A DNA stretch of 64,000 bases from HGM13006 sp900757695 (GTDB lineage Bacteria; Bacillota; Clostridia; Oscillospirales; Oscillospiraceae): positions 62,001 to 126,000 of the forward strand of contig CAUHNW010000006.1 in NCBI GenBank assembly GCA_959607825.1, written 5' to 3'. The stretch's first letter is position 1. Each line of letters begins with the position of its first letter. Position numbers and translations under genes: made by a program. Positions 35,618-43,975 of this stretch are shown one piece after another. The notes below the pieces were generated by a model. It was not told where the DNA came from and made no database searches. It was given only the letters and a program-made list of their open reading frames with translations.

Positions 35618-37608
35618 AGCTGTTCTATCCGAAATTCGCTTGGGATGCCATCCGTAAGAACCGCCGGAGCTATATTCCCTATACGCTGGCCACACTATTT
35701 GTGGTAACCGTGTTCCATATTCTCCGAAATATCTCATGGATGCCTTACCTTCGGGGCACCGTGGGTGCCTCGGAAATCACCATGACTGCCTCTCTGGGCA
35801 GCTGTGTCATCGCAATCTTTTCGGCAATTTTTCTGTTCTATACCAGCAGCTTTTTGATGAAGCAGCGAAAAAAGGAATTTGGTCTTTACTGCGTGCTGGG
35901 CATGGAACGGCGGCACATCGCCAGAATCCTCTTCTACGAAACGCTGATTCTGGCCGCAGGCGGCATCCTTTTGGGTCTGCTCTTTGGTGCACTGCTGGAC
36001 TACCTTTCCTATTTGCTGCTGATGTATCTCATGGGAACGCCCGGCGGCACCGGTTTTTCCCTGAGCCTCAAAGCCTTTACCGACACGATCGGCATCTACG
36101 CCCTGATTTTTCTGGCAGTCTATCTGAACAATCTCCGGCAGATCCACTTCAGCAGCGTCATCGGGCTGCTGCGGAGCGGCAGTGAAGGGGAGAGGGAGCC
36201 GAGGTCCAAATGGATTCTGACCGTCTTGGGCATTATTTTTCTGGCCTCCGGTTATATTCTCGCCATTACCATCAAAAATCCCATTGGCGCACTGATGCTG
36301 TTCTTTGTGGCAGTTATTCTGGTTATTCTGGGAACCTATTGTCTGTTTACCTCCGGCAGTATCGTGTTCTTGAAGCTGCTGCGGAAAAACAAAAAGTATT
36401 ACTATCAGACACGGCATTTCATCTCTGTTTCCGGCATGCTCTACCGAATGAAGCAGAACGCCGTCAGCCTTGGCAATATCTGCATTCTCTCCACCATGGT
36501 GCTGGTGACGGTTTCCTCTACCATGAGCCTTTATGCAGGCAGTCAGGGGGCGGTGGATTCCCGTGCACCGCACAGCGTAAACCTCACCTTTTGGAGCGAG
36601 ACCCGGACGGATGATGACATTCAGGCAGCAAAGGATAGCGCATTGCAGGCTGCCGGTGAAATCAATGGCGCCCCGGTCCAGCCCGCAATGTTCCACTACA
36701 TCACCTACAGCGGCATTCTCAAGGGCGATTCCTTAACACGGGAAAATGTAGGAACAGCTTCCCCTACGCTGGATGATTTTACGAGTTCAGCCTCTGTGTC
36801 ATGGATACCGCTTTCGGACTATAATCGGCTTTCCGGTTCCAATGCGGCACTCTCTTCCGGCGAAGCGCTGCTGTACACAGAAGAGAACTACACACACTCC
36901 ACCATGTCAGTAGAAACCAAAACCTACACCATCCGCAAAACGATTCCTGATTTTCCCCTGTCCAGCCAGCTGACCAGCTCCGCCTATGCCTGCTTTGTTC
37001 TTGTGATCCCGGATCAGGATTTTGATGCGATCTCCATAGACGGAAGCAGCAGGGTGATCAGCTACCTTGGGTTTGATCTCAAGGACTCAGCTATGGAGGA
37101 AGCCTTCTCTCATCAGTGGAGTACCTCCATTACTGATTTCATGTCCGGCAATGATGATGTTTTCAACTATGGCATTTCCACCCGGAGCATGATCAGAGAA
37201 AGCCTTCTCAGCACCTACGCCGGTCTATTTTTCCTGGGGATCTTTCTGGGGCTGACGTTCCTTGTGGCCACCATTCTGATTATCTACTACAAGCAGGTAT
37301 CCGAAGGACTTCAAGACGCCCGGCGGTATGCCATCATGCGTCAGGTGGGATTGACGGAAAAGGAGATACGCTCCAGCATCCACTCTCAGGTGCTCACCGT
37401 ATTTTTCCTGCCGCTGTTTACCGCAATCATTCATACGATGTTCGCATTCCCCATGGTCAAGGGCTGCCTCAGCGCACTGGAAATGACCGACACCGGGCTG
37501 TTTCTCACCTGTGTTGCCATCTGCTGCGGCGTATTTGCTCTGGTTTACCTGATCGTCTATTTCCTGACCTCCAAGATTTATTACCATATTGTCAATCAGA
37601 AGCAGTAA
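35614..37608 (+). CDS. BceB-type ABC transporter permease
   Basis: A 664-residue permease starting at GTG, overlapping bceA by four bases. It has about ten hydrophobic helices: one at the N terminus, blocks at about 55-150, 190-270, and a C-terminal group at 530-655. A large extracytoplasmic domain (about 310-520) lies between helices 7 and 8, which is the BceB hallmark and the likely peptide-binding part. FtsX-like segments include KQRKKEFGLYCVLGMERRHI. Which peptide is handled cannot be read from sequence. Confidence 0.92.
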   Translation: MKLFYPKFAWDAIRKNRRSYIPYTLATLFVVTVFHILRNISWMPYLRGTVGASEITMTASLGSCVIAIFSAIFLFYTSSFLMKQRKKEFGLYCVLGMERRHIARILFYETLILAAGGILLGLLFGALLDYLSYLLLMYLMGTPGGTGFSLSLKAFTDTIGIYALIFLAVYLNNLRQIHFSSVIGLLRSGSEGEREPRSKWILTVLGIIFLASGYILAITIKNPIGALMLFFVAVILVILGTYCLFTSGSIVFLKLLRKNKKYYYQTRHFISVSGMLYRMKQNAVSLGNICILSTMVLVTVSSTMSLYAGSQGAVDSRAPHSVNLTFWSETRTDDDIQAAKDSALQAAGEINGAPVQPAMFHYITYSGILKGDSLTRENVGTASPTLDDFTSSASVSWIPLSDYNRLSGSNAALSSGEALLYTEENYTHSTMSVETKTYTIRKTIPDFPLSSQLTSSAYACFVLVIPDQDFDAISIDGSSRVISYLGFDLKDSAMEEAFSHQWSTSITDFMSGNDDVFNYGISTRSMIRESLLSTYAGLFFLGIFLGLTFLVATILIIYYKQVSEGLQDARRYAIMRQVGLTEKEIRSSIHSQVLTVFFLPLFTAIIHTMFAFPMVKGCLSALEMTDTGLFLTCVAICCGVFALVYLIVYFLTSKIYYHIVNQKQ

Positions 37609-37620
37609 CAAAACCGAAAG

Positions 37621-37647
37621 GGCCCTCCGGCATGCAGCCGGAGGGCC
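37621..37647. terminator. bidirectional terminator
   Basis: A perfect 11-bp GC-rich stem (37621-37631 with 37637-37647) between the convergent bceB and phosphofructokinase genes. Confidence 0.8.
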
Positions 37648-37665
37648 AAATTGGAACACACTTAT

Positions 37666-38907
37666 TTACTTGGCCAGAACCTTTTTGAGCTTTGCGAACC
37701 GGGGCAGACCGTTTTCCTTCTGCATCTTGGTCTCCCCCTGAATCAGCGGCAGTGCATAGTCGATGAACTGCTGGGTCACGCCGTTGCCCGCCTCGTTGAT
37801 CCACTCCAGCGGAACCTTCTTCTCATAGTTTGCACACTTCTCCAGAGGAAGAAGCTCGGTCTCCCATGCGTAGGGCGCATTGGAGGTCCGGTGAATGGCC
37901 ACCATGTAGCCGGTCTTACCGGAGGTGGCGGCTTCTACCGCTGCGGCACCTACTGCATAGGCTTCATCAATGTCCGTCTGAGAGGCCAGATGTGCCCCGC
38001 AGCGCTGCATGAGGCTCAGCTCAATGGCACGGCTCTTGCAGTCGATTTTGGTCTTCAGCATGCTCTGAAGCACCTGCGCCAGACCGCCCATCTGAGTATG
38101 GCCAAAGGCGTCCTTGGCTGCCTCACCGGCATACTCGGAGATGAACTTGCCGTCCTTATCGTGGATGCCCTCAGAGGCGGCAATGATGACCTTGCCCTTC
38201 TCCTTGTAGATCCGCTCTACATCCGCATAGAACTGCTCCACATCGAAGGGGATCTCCGGCAGATACACCAGATCCGGGCCTTCGCCGGTGGCAGAAGCCA
38301 GCGCTGCGGCACCGGCCAGCCAGCCGGCATTCCGGCCCATGATTTCAATGATGCAGATCATGCCGGTGTCATAGACCTTAGCGTCCAGAGAGACCTCCAT
38401 GCAGGTGGTGGCGATATACTTGGCCGCACTGCCGAAGCCGGGGCAGTGGTCGGTACCGTAAAGGTCATTGTCGATGGTTTTGGGAACACCAATGACGTTG
38501 CATTCATAGCCCACGCTCTTCAGGTAACGGCTGACCTTGGAGCAGGTGTCCATAGAGTCGTTGCCGCCGTTATAGAAGAAATAGCGGACATTGTATTTCC
38601 GGAAGATCTCCAGCATACGCTTGTAATCGGTGTCATCCACCTCGGGATCCTTCAGCTTATAGCGGACGGATCCCAGGGCAGAGGAGGGGGTGTAGGGGAG
38701 CAGTGCCAGCTCCTTGGGATCCTCCTCATCGATGATATAGAGCTGATCGTTCAGTACGCCCTTGATGCCATGAGCGGCACCATAGACCTTGGTGATATAG
38801 GGGCTCTTCAGCGCCGCCTCAAATACGCCGCAGGCGCTGGAATTGATGACAGAAGTGGGGCCGCCGGACTGGCCGAAGATACAGGCGCCGGTAAGGGGAG
38901 TGCTCAT
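37666..38907 (-). CDS. pyrophosphate-type 6-phosphofructokinase
   Basis: A 413-residue PFK. GQSGGPTSVINSS binds phosphate. GGNDSMDT replaces the ATP-type GGDGS, and PKTIDNDL replaces PGTIDND; the Asp after GGN and the Lys before TIDND are the marks of PPi-dependent enzymes. It should phosphorylate fructose 6-phosphate reversibly with pyrophosphate. MGRNAGWLAGA is also typical. GGAGG lies before the ATG at 38907. It is divergent from fructose-bisphosphate aldolase, the next glycolytic step. Confidence 0.93.
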   Translation of the reverse strand: MSTPLTGACIFGQSGGPTSVINSSACGVFEAALKSPYITKVYGAAHGIKGVLNDQLYIIDEEDPKELALLPYTPSSALGSVRYKLKDPEVDDTDYKRMLEIFRKYNVRYFFYNGGNDSMDTCSKVSRYLKSVGYECNVIGVPKTIDNDLYGTDHCPGFGSAAKYIATTCMEVSLDAKVYDTGMICIIEIMGRNAGWLAGAAALASATGEGPDLVYLPEIPFDVEQFYADVERIYKEKGKVIIAASEGIHDKDGKFISEYAGEAAKDAFGHTQMGGLAQVLQSMLKTKIDCKSRAIELSLMQRCGAHLASQTDIDEAYAVGAAAVEAATSGKTGYMVAIHRTSNAPYAWETELLPLEKCANYEKKVPLEWINEAGNGVTQQFIDYALPLIQGETKMQKENGLPRFAKLKKVLAK

Positions 38908-38938
38908 ATTGGATTACCTCCTTGTATATTCTTCTGCT

Positions 38939-38967
38939 ATGATACCATTCTCCCGGCAAAACCGCAA
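38939..38967 (-). promoter_or_regulatory. promoter of the phosphofructokinase gene
   Basis: On the minus strand TTGCGG, 17 bases, TATCAT with an extended TGG. Confidence 0.55.
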
Positions 38968-39044
38968 GAGTCCATATGGGTTTATTTTCATCCTTCCGGC
39001 AGCTTGTATGATACATTTCGAACATTTTTGTTTTGCGCTCCTTC

Positions 39045-39073
39045 TTGCTTTTTACGCCGTGAGATGCTATACT
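39045..39073 (+). promoter_or_regulatory. promoter of the aldolase gene
   Basis: TTGCTT, 17 bases, TATACT with an extended TGC. Confidence 0.65.
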
Positions 39074-39106
39074 AAAATCACTTCAATTCAAAAGGAGTGT
39101 ATGAAC

Positions 39107-40072
39107 ATGCCTATTGTTACATCCACCGAAATGTTCAAAAAGGCCTATGACGGCGGCTATGCCATCGGCGCCTTTAACGTCAACAATATGGAGATCATTC
39201 AGGGCATCACCGAGGCTGCCAGAGAGTGCAACGCACCTGTCATCCTGCAGGTATCCAAGGGCGCCCGTTCCTACGCCAACCGCACCTATCTGGTTAAGCT
39301 GGTAGAGGCCGCAGAGATTGAGACGGGGCTTCCCATCTGCCTGCATCTGGATCACGGCGACACCTTTGAAACCTGCAAGTCCTGCATCGATGACGGCTTT
39401 ACCTCCGTTATGATCGATGCATCCTCCAAGCCCTTTGAAGAGAATATTGCCATCACCCGTCAGGTGGTGGAGTATGCCCATGACCACGGCGTTGTGGTAG
39501 AGGCCGAGCTGGGCACGCTGGCCGGTGTAGAGGATGAGGTCAAGGTTGCCGCAGAGGATTCCTCCTACACCCGTCCCGAGGACGTGCAGGAGTTTGTAGA
39601 GCGCACCGGCTGCGACTCTCTGGCCATCGCCATCGGCACCTCCCACGGCGCATACAAGTTCACCCCCGCCCAGTGCACCCGGAACGAGAAGGGCATTCTG
39701 GTGCCCCCTCCGCTGCGGTTTGACATTCTGGAGGAGGTCTCCCGGCGTCTGCCCGGATTCCCCATTGTGCTCCACGGCTCTTCTTCCGTTCCTCAGGAGT
39801 ATGTGAAGATGATCAATGAGCACGGCGGTAAGATGCCCGATGCAGTGGGTATTCCTGAAGAGCAGCTCCGCAAGGCCGCATCCATGGCCGTCTGCAAGAT
39901 CAACATCGACTCTGACCTGCGTCTTGCCATGACCGGCACCATCCGGCAGTACATGGCTGAGCATCCCGCCGATTTTGATCCCCGCCAGTACCTGAAGCCC
40001 GCCCGGGCCAACATCAAAAAGCTTGTCATGCACAAGATCACCGACGTACTGGGCTGTGACAATAAGATCTAA
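39107..40072 (+). CDS. fba: class II fructose-bisphosphate aldolase
   Basis: A 321-residue zinc aldolase. The N terminus MPIVTSTEMFKKAYDGGYAI and IGAFNVNNMEI are characteristic. Metal and substrate residues lie in CLHLDHGDTFE, EAELGTLAGVEDEV, GTSHGAYKF and VLHGSSSV. It splits fructose 1,6-bisphosphate to the two triose phosphates. The ATG at 39107 is chosen over one at 39101 because AAAGGAG is properly spaced for the former and relatives start MP. Confidence 0.95.
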   Translation: MPIVTSTEMFKKAYDGGYAIGAFNVNNMEIIQGITEAARECNAPVILQVSKGARSYANRTYLVKLVEAAEIETGLPICLHLDHGDTFETCKSCIDDGFTSVMIDASSKPFEENIAITRQVVEYAHDHGVVVEAELGTLAGVEDEVKVAAEDSSYTRPEDVQEFVERTGCDSLAIAIGTSHGAYKFTPAQCTRNEKGILVPPPLRFDILEEVSRRLPGFPIVLHGSSSVPQEYVKMINEHGGKMPDAVGIPEEQLRKAASMAVCKINIDSDLRLAMTGTIRQYMAEHPADFDPRQYLKPARANIKKLVMHKITDVLGCDNKI

Positions 40073-40092
40073 TTAAATCTCTAACACACCAG

Positions 40093-40125
40093 ATAGACCT
40101 GCGGATTTCAAAGCCGCAGGTCTAT
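40093..40125 (+). terminator. terminator after fba
   Basis: A 12-bp perfect stem (40093-40104 with 40114-40125), then TTTTTC. Confidence 0.9.
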
Positions 40126-40209
40126 TTTTCTTCGCTTAGCTGCTTTTTTATAGAGCCCCAGCAACCAGCGGCAGGGGAGCTGTTGAACAAAGCTCCTATA
40201 ACAGCCAAT

Positions 40210-40254
40210 AAAAATCCAAAAATCACCATATTTTATGGTGATTTTCGGATTTTT
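40210..40254. terminator. long hairpin after the Xer-like recombinase gene
   Basis: A 21-bp stem with one mismatch (40210-40230 with 40234-40254) and a TTT loop, ending in T/A runs on both strands. It is a strong terminator for the leftward recombinase gene and a backstop for fba. Confidence 0.8.
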
Positions 40255-40263
40255 TGTACAAAT

Positions 40264-41292
40264 TTATTCTGTTTTTTTCTGAAACTTTGAAATTGGGTTG
40301 GCCTCTGCGGCGATCTTCAACTCGGTATTTTCGATATGGGTGTAGATCTCCGTGGTGTTGAGATGCTCATGTCCCAGCACTTCCTGAACGGTCTTTACGT
40401 CTACGCCTCGTGAGAGCATCAGCGTTGCCGCCGTGTGCCGGAGCTTATGGGCAGAGTATTGGGTCGGATCAAGACCGGCATCCAGAATATGCTTTTTCAC
40501 CAGCCGGTGAATGGCATTGGTGGACATGCGGCTGTCGGTGCGTTTGCCGTCCTTGGAGGATTTTTGAGACAAAAACAGAGGCCTGCGCACATCATTCCGA
40601 ATGGCCTCCGGCAGCGTATTGTTATAGGCCGCAATGGCATCCATGCAAGCCTGACCCATATAGACTGTACGTTCTTTGTTGCCTTTGCCCAAAATACGCA
40701 GACGATCGTTGTGCACATCGCCATAATTTAGTCCTGCAAGCTCCGATATCCGCAGTCCACAGTTCAAAAAGATCATCAGAATCGCAAAATCCCGCCGAGC
40801 ATTGCGGCCCTTGACATTGGAAAGCAGTGCCTGAGCTTCCTCCAAGGTTAGGTACTTGGGCAGCGCACGCCGAAGCTTTGGAAATTCAATATCTGCCGCA
40901 GGGTTTTCTTCCAGCTGCTTGGTGGAAACCGTCAGATACTTAAAAAAGGATTTGATGGCAGAGAGCTTCCGGGCCCGGGCTGCATTTTCCACGCCTTTGC
41001 CGGGATGCTGGGTGTCGGTGTGATAGACCCGGTCATTGCCCAGATAAACGAAGAATTCATAAATCTCTGTGGGCGTGATTCTCGACACAAAGTTCAAATC
41101 CACGTCACGAATCGACACCTGATTCAAATCATAGTCATAGGGCAGCCGGTCATCCCGGAACACAATCAGAAACCGGAAGAACATCCGCAGATCCAGATAG
41201 TATTCTGAGATCGTCCGCTTGGACTGACCCTTGATGGTCTCGTGATAGGTTAAAAATTCCCGGAGAATCCGGGGACATTCGGACATATCCAT
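40264..41292 (-). CDS. Xer-type tyrosine recombinase
   Basis: A 342-residue integrase/recombinase. The N-terminal SAM-like DNA-binding domain (about 8-150) is longer than in XerC/D, with an added FVSRITPTEIYEFFVYLGND region. The catalytic domain carries Arg in CGLRISELAGL, HKLRHTAAT (HxxR), LGHEHLNTTEIYTH (His) and the tyrosine nucleophile in IYTH. The start at 41292 follows GGAGG. This form is common as a chromosomal XerC-like gene in Oscillospiraceae (from memory), so it may be the partner of the xerD at 43972. An integrase of a lost element is the alternative. Confidence 0.85.
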   Translation of the reverse strand: MDMSECPRILREFLTYHETIKGQSKRTISEYYLDLRMFFRFLIVFRDDRLPYDYDLNQVSIRDVDLNFVSRITPTEIYEFFVYLGNDRVYHTDTQHPGKGVENAARARKLSAIKSFFKYLTVSTKQLEENPAADIEFPKLRRALPKYLTLEEAQALLSNVKGRNARRDFAILMIFLNCGLRISELAGLNYGDVHNDRLRILGKGNKERTVYMGQACMDAIAAYNNTLPEAIRNDVRRPLFLSQKSSKDGKRTDSRMSTNAIHRLVKKHILDAGLDPTQYSAHKLRHTAATLMLSRGVDVKTVQEVLGHEHLNTTEIYTHIENTELKIAAEANPISKFQKKTE

Positions 41293-41337
41293 AATGGCCT
41301 CCATCGTGCAAAACTGGTTATTTTGTAATTTCCGGGC

Positions 41338-41375
41338 ATAAAACGCAACAAAATTTTTATTTTGTTGCGTTTTAT
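41338..41375. repeat. 17-bp perfect inverted repeat upstream of the recombinase gene
   Basis: ATAAAACGCAACAAAAT (41338-41354) and its exact complement (41359-41375) around a TTTT loop. It lies between the HAD phosphatase stop and the recombinase start. It could end the HAD transcript or act as an operator or recombination site. Confidence 0.7.
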
Positions 41376-41433
41376 CCTTCAATCTATTTCTCCCCGCTGG
41401 AACACCGAAGCATCCCATCGGGGATTTCTACGC

Positions 41434-42063
41434 CTAATCATTCAGCAGTACCGCCAGTTCCGAAAACTGCTCCACCTTCGCCTGATAATCAGTGACTGTC
41501 CCAAACCCGTAGGCCGCATAGACAAACGGAATACCTGCATCCATGGCAGACTGCCGGTCTCCCTGTGTATCGCCCACATAGACCGTCGCTTGGAATCCAT
41601 TCCGCCGGATCACCAGTTTATTATTTTCCCCTTTGCTCAGGCCAGTATCACCAAAGCACTGATGGTCGCAGAAATATTGCTCCAACCGATGCGCTGCCAA
41701 AAATGCCTCGATATATCCCTTCTGGCAATTGGATACAATGCAGAGCCTATGATCCTTCGACAAAATTTTCAGGGTTTCCTCCAGCCTTGGATACAGCGTT
41801 CCGCCGTGCTGGCGCAAATAGGCATTTTCCTTCTGAATGCACTGCTCCATATAATCCATTTGCGTTTCAAAGGAATACCCCGGAAACAGCCGCCTTGCAA
41901 TTTCATCCATCTGCAGGCCCATGACGCTTTCCTGTTCACTCCGGGTGATCGGTGGCCGAAACCAGTGATGCTCCTCCAGCACCTGATTCCATGTATAGAT
42001 GATCTCATCCACAGAATCCCAGAGGGTTCCGTCCAAATCAAATAAAATTCCATCGCAATGCAT
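41434..42063 (-). CDS. HAD-superfamily phosphatase
   Basis: A 209-residue hydrolase of the phosphoglycolate phosphatase-like group. Motif I is FDLDGTLWDSVDE with the nucleophile Asp, motif II is CIVSNCQKGY, the lysine of motif III is in GLSKGENNKLVI and motif IV is VGDTQGDRQSA. A helical cap lies between motifs I and II. Substrate unknown. The ATG at 42063 follows GGAAGGAA. The YesL-like gene ends 18 bases upstream, so the two are probably one operon. Confidence 0.85.
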   Translation of the reverse strand: MHCDGILFDLDGTLWDSVDEIIYTWNQVLEEHHWFRPPITRSEQESVMGLQMDEIARRLFPGYSFETQMDYMEQCIQKENAYLRQHGGTLYPRLEETLKILSKDHRLCIVSNCQKGYIEAFLAAHRLEQYFCDHQCFGDTGLSKGENNKLVIRRNGFQATVYVGDTQGDRQSAMDAGIPFVYAAYGFGTVTDYQAKVEQFSELAVLLND

Positions 42064-42081
42064 GATGTTTCCTTCCAATTC

Positions 42082-43386
42082 TTAAAACAGCTTGGTATCC
42101 CGAATGGCCGGGGTCTCGTATTCTTTTTCCTCCGGTGCTCCCGTTTTCTCGGCTTCTGCCGTGTCCTCTGCGGGCTCCGTGCTCTCCCCTGCCTCTGCCG
42201 CTTTGGCTTTTTCCTCCGCCTGCATTTCCTCAATGGGCTTTACCAGATATTTGTCAACCAGCGGATAGCAGGCGCTGATGGACAGGAAGCCTGTGAAGCT
42301 GTAGAGGAACATCCCAAGCAGCACAATTTCAAGGAACGGATGCACCGCCATGATCAGCACATAGGAGATCACCCACATCAGCAGGTTGGCAAGGCCACTG
42401 AAGAAGTTCCGGAATATGCCGATAAAGGCCAGCAGCCACGCATTCTGAATGATAGAACGGAGATTCAGCTTCACCGTAACGATCATCAAATAGATGTACT
42501 TCCGCATAAACACATAGAACATGCCCACCAGCAGCGTCACATACTTGCACACCCGCATAACCGTTGCCATCTCTGCCGAAGGCCGGAATGTCAGATTGAA
42601 CACCACAATGGCCGCAATAATGCAGTCCAGAACACCAAAAAGCATGCCCTGCTTCCAGTTTTCCTTGGCCTTGTCCCAGATATCACTGAGCCATGAATGT
42701 GTCTCCCGGGAATAGTTCCGCAGCACGTAAGTCACGCCGCATTTGGCCGGACCATAGCAGAGCACCGATGCCAACAGCAAAATCACCTGAATGGGCATGG
42801 GGACATACTGGTAATACAGCATCGCCAGATACAGCAGCGGCGTAAACAGGCTCATAAGGCCATCGCCGCCGGAAAGGGATGCCTCGTGGATGGTTTTCAG
42901 TGGGCCGGAGCCGGAAAATGTTACATAATCGTTGTCATAGTCCGCCAGTTCATCGATGGAGGAAACACCTTCCAGCGTAAACCATGTATCAATGGTGTTG
43001 CTGGAATCCTTGGCCGCCTCTCCCCTGTCGGTATAGAGCTTTACGGTGAAGGTACCGTTTTTATCCGGTGTAATATCCAAGGTATAGTCGTTGCCGCTGG
43101 CTCCGGGATCCTTGGCTGTCACCGTCAGATCTCCACTGGTATAGGAGGCACAGGTACCCGTATACCCCCACCGTTGGAAGGTGGTGTACATGGTATCGTA
43201 GACCTCTGTATACACAGCCAGAAGAATAGGCAGCAATACCAGCAGATAGATAAAGTTCACCTCAATAAACCGCCAGAACTTTCGCCCGTAGAGTTCAAAG
43301 AAATGGAAAAAGGCGTTTTTCTGTGGTGCGTCCTTCTCTACCCCCTTGCCGGGCTTATAGTAGCTTTTGTATGAAAACAATCCCAT
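42082..43386 (-). CDS. YesL-like (DUF624) membrane protein with extracytoplasmic insert
   Basis: A 434-residue protein. GPAKCGVTYVLRNYSRETHSW and WDKAKENWKQG match the DUF624/YesL core. Helix 1 (about 40-60) is followed by an outward loop of about 110 residues rich in Asp, Gly, Ser and Thr, with helix 2 beginning near 180; most YesL proteins lack such an insert. Four or five further helices follow, then an acidic C-terminal tail of about 50 residues with Ala/Glu repeats. Function unknown; YesL relatives are often near sugar uptake genes, which are absent here. AAGGAG precedes the ATG. Confidence 0.8.
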   Translation of the reverse strand: MGLFSYKSYYKPGKGVEKDAPQKNAFFHFFELYGRKFWRFIEVNFIYLLVLLPILLAVYTEVYDTMYTTFQRWGYTGTCASYTSGDLTVTAKDPGASGNDYTLDITPDKNGTFTVKLYTDRGEAAKDSSNTIDTWFTLEGVSSIDELADYDNDYVTFSGSGPLKTIHEASLSGGDGLMSLFTPLLYLAMLYYQYVPMPIQVILLLASVLCYGPAKCGVTYVLRNYSRETHSWLSDIWDKAKENWKQGMLFGVLDCIIAAIVVFNLTFRPSAEMATVMRVCKYVTLLVGMFYVFMRKYIYLMIVTVKLNLRSIIQNAWLLAFIGIFRNFFSGLANLLMWVISYVLIMAVHPFLEIVLLGMFLYSFTGFLSISACYPLVDKYLVKPIEEMQAEEKAKAAEAGESTEPAEDTAEAEKTGAPEEKEYETPAIRDTKLF

Positions 43387-43427
43387 AGGGAGGCTCCTTT
43401 ACTGCGAAATATAATAATATATGGGGT

Positions 43428-43456
43428 ATTATATCATTCCTTACCGGTTCCTGCAA
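43428..43456 (-). promoter_or_regulatory. promoter of the yesL-like operon
   Basis: On the minus strand TTGCAG, 17 bases, TATAAT. Confidence 0.65.
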
Positions 43457-43476
43457 GGGATGATTATGATCGAAAA

Positions 43477-43801
43477 GCCTGCCGGGCGGCAGGATGCAAA
43501 AAATCCCCACGGAAAACTCCGCAGGGAAAATGCATCAAGCGGCCTGCATGTTGTTGCGTCCACAACAACCGAGACAGAACGAAAGGAAGTGAGGGTATGG
43601 ACATGAACACAGCTGAACTACTTGTGCAGCAAGAAGAATGCGGAACGGCTCCGCATCCTACTTGACGAGCTTGTTGAAAAGCTCCGTGTGTTGGTGGGCA
43701 AGTAACAAGTAGCTGGTAGCGGCCAATCTCCAGCAAAGCTACGCTACCAGCCCCATATAGCCACTGGGAGAACGCCCAGCCTCGCAGGCATCTCCCGGCG
43801 G
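43477..43801 (+). other. gene-poor stretch with serial RNA-like hairpins, probable mobile-element remnant
   Basis: The 585-base gap 43387-43971 has no intact gene. It holds several clean inverted repeats. CCTGCC (43478-43483) pairs with 43488-43493. GATGCA (43493-43498) pairs with 43531-43536, with inner pairs TCCC/GGGA and CGG/CCG. GTTGTTG (43550-43556) pairs with 43563-43569. GCTGGTAGCG (43712-43721) pairs with 43742-43751. GGGAGA (43766-43771) pairs with 43791-43796. The spacing and nested pairing suggest a transcribed structured leader. Two broken small reading frames lie in and after it. Confidence 0.5.
43597..43705 (+). pseudogene. frameshifted small protein gene
   Basis: An ATG at 43597 has GGAAGTGAGGG before it, but its frame stops after 22 codons at 43665. 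A second frame, entered just after the codons for MDMNT, encodes NYLCSKKNAERLRILLDEL and continues to VEKLRVLVGK before TAA at 43703. A four-base insertion (GCTG) near 43611 would explain the break. It resembles short helical proteins seen in clostridial mobile elements (from memory). Confidence 0.4.
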
Positions 43802-43854
43802 CTTTATGGTAGCACAAAATCCAAATAAAATCAACCATTGCGAGGACAAAACGA

Positions 43855-43975
43855 ATGGAAAAAATAACCATGAAGTCCACTTATTTTGCTGCCTGCACCA
43901 CGCTGAATCAGCTCAAATCCACCTACCGCACCCTGTGCAAATCCAATCACCCTGACCTCCACCCCAACGACCTAC
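43855..43975 (+). pseudogene. truncated J-domain (DnaJ-like) protein fragment
   Basis: From the ATG at 43855 (or 43870) the frame encodes KSTYFAACTTLNQLKSTYRT and then LCKSNHPDLHPND, the first half of a J-domain with its HPD motif. At about 43970 the similarity ends. The frame then runs into the antisense of xerD, whose stop codon is at 43972-43974. The gene seems to have lost its 3' part at a junction with xerD. Short J-domain genes are common in integrative elements of gut Clostridia. Confidence 0.5.

Noticed and set aside
41338..41375. Reading the 17-bp inverted repeat as a dif site
   Set aside because: Firmicute dif sites are about 28 bp with 11-bp imperfect arms and a 6-bp centre; this repeat has longer perfect arms and a 4-base centre.
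43464..43880. A 138-codon minus-strand frame in the gap beside xerD
   Set aside because: It covers serial hairpins and the antisense of two decayed frames; no start signal or motif supports it.
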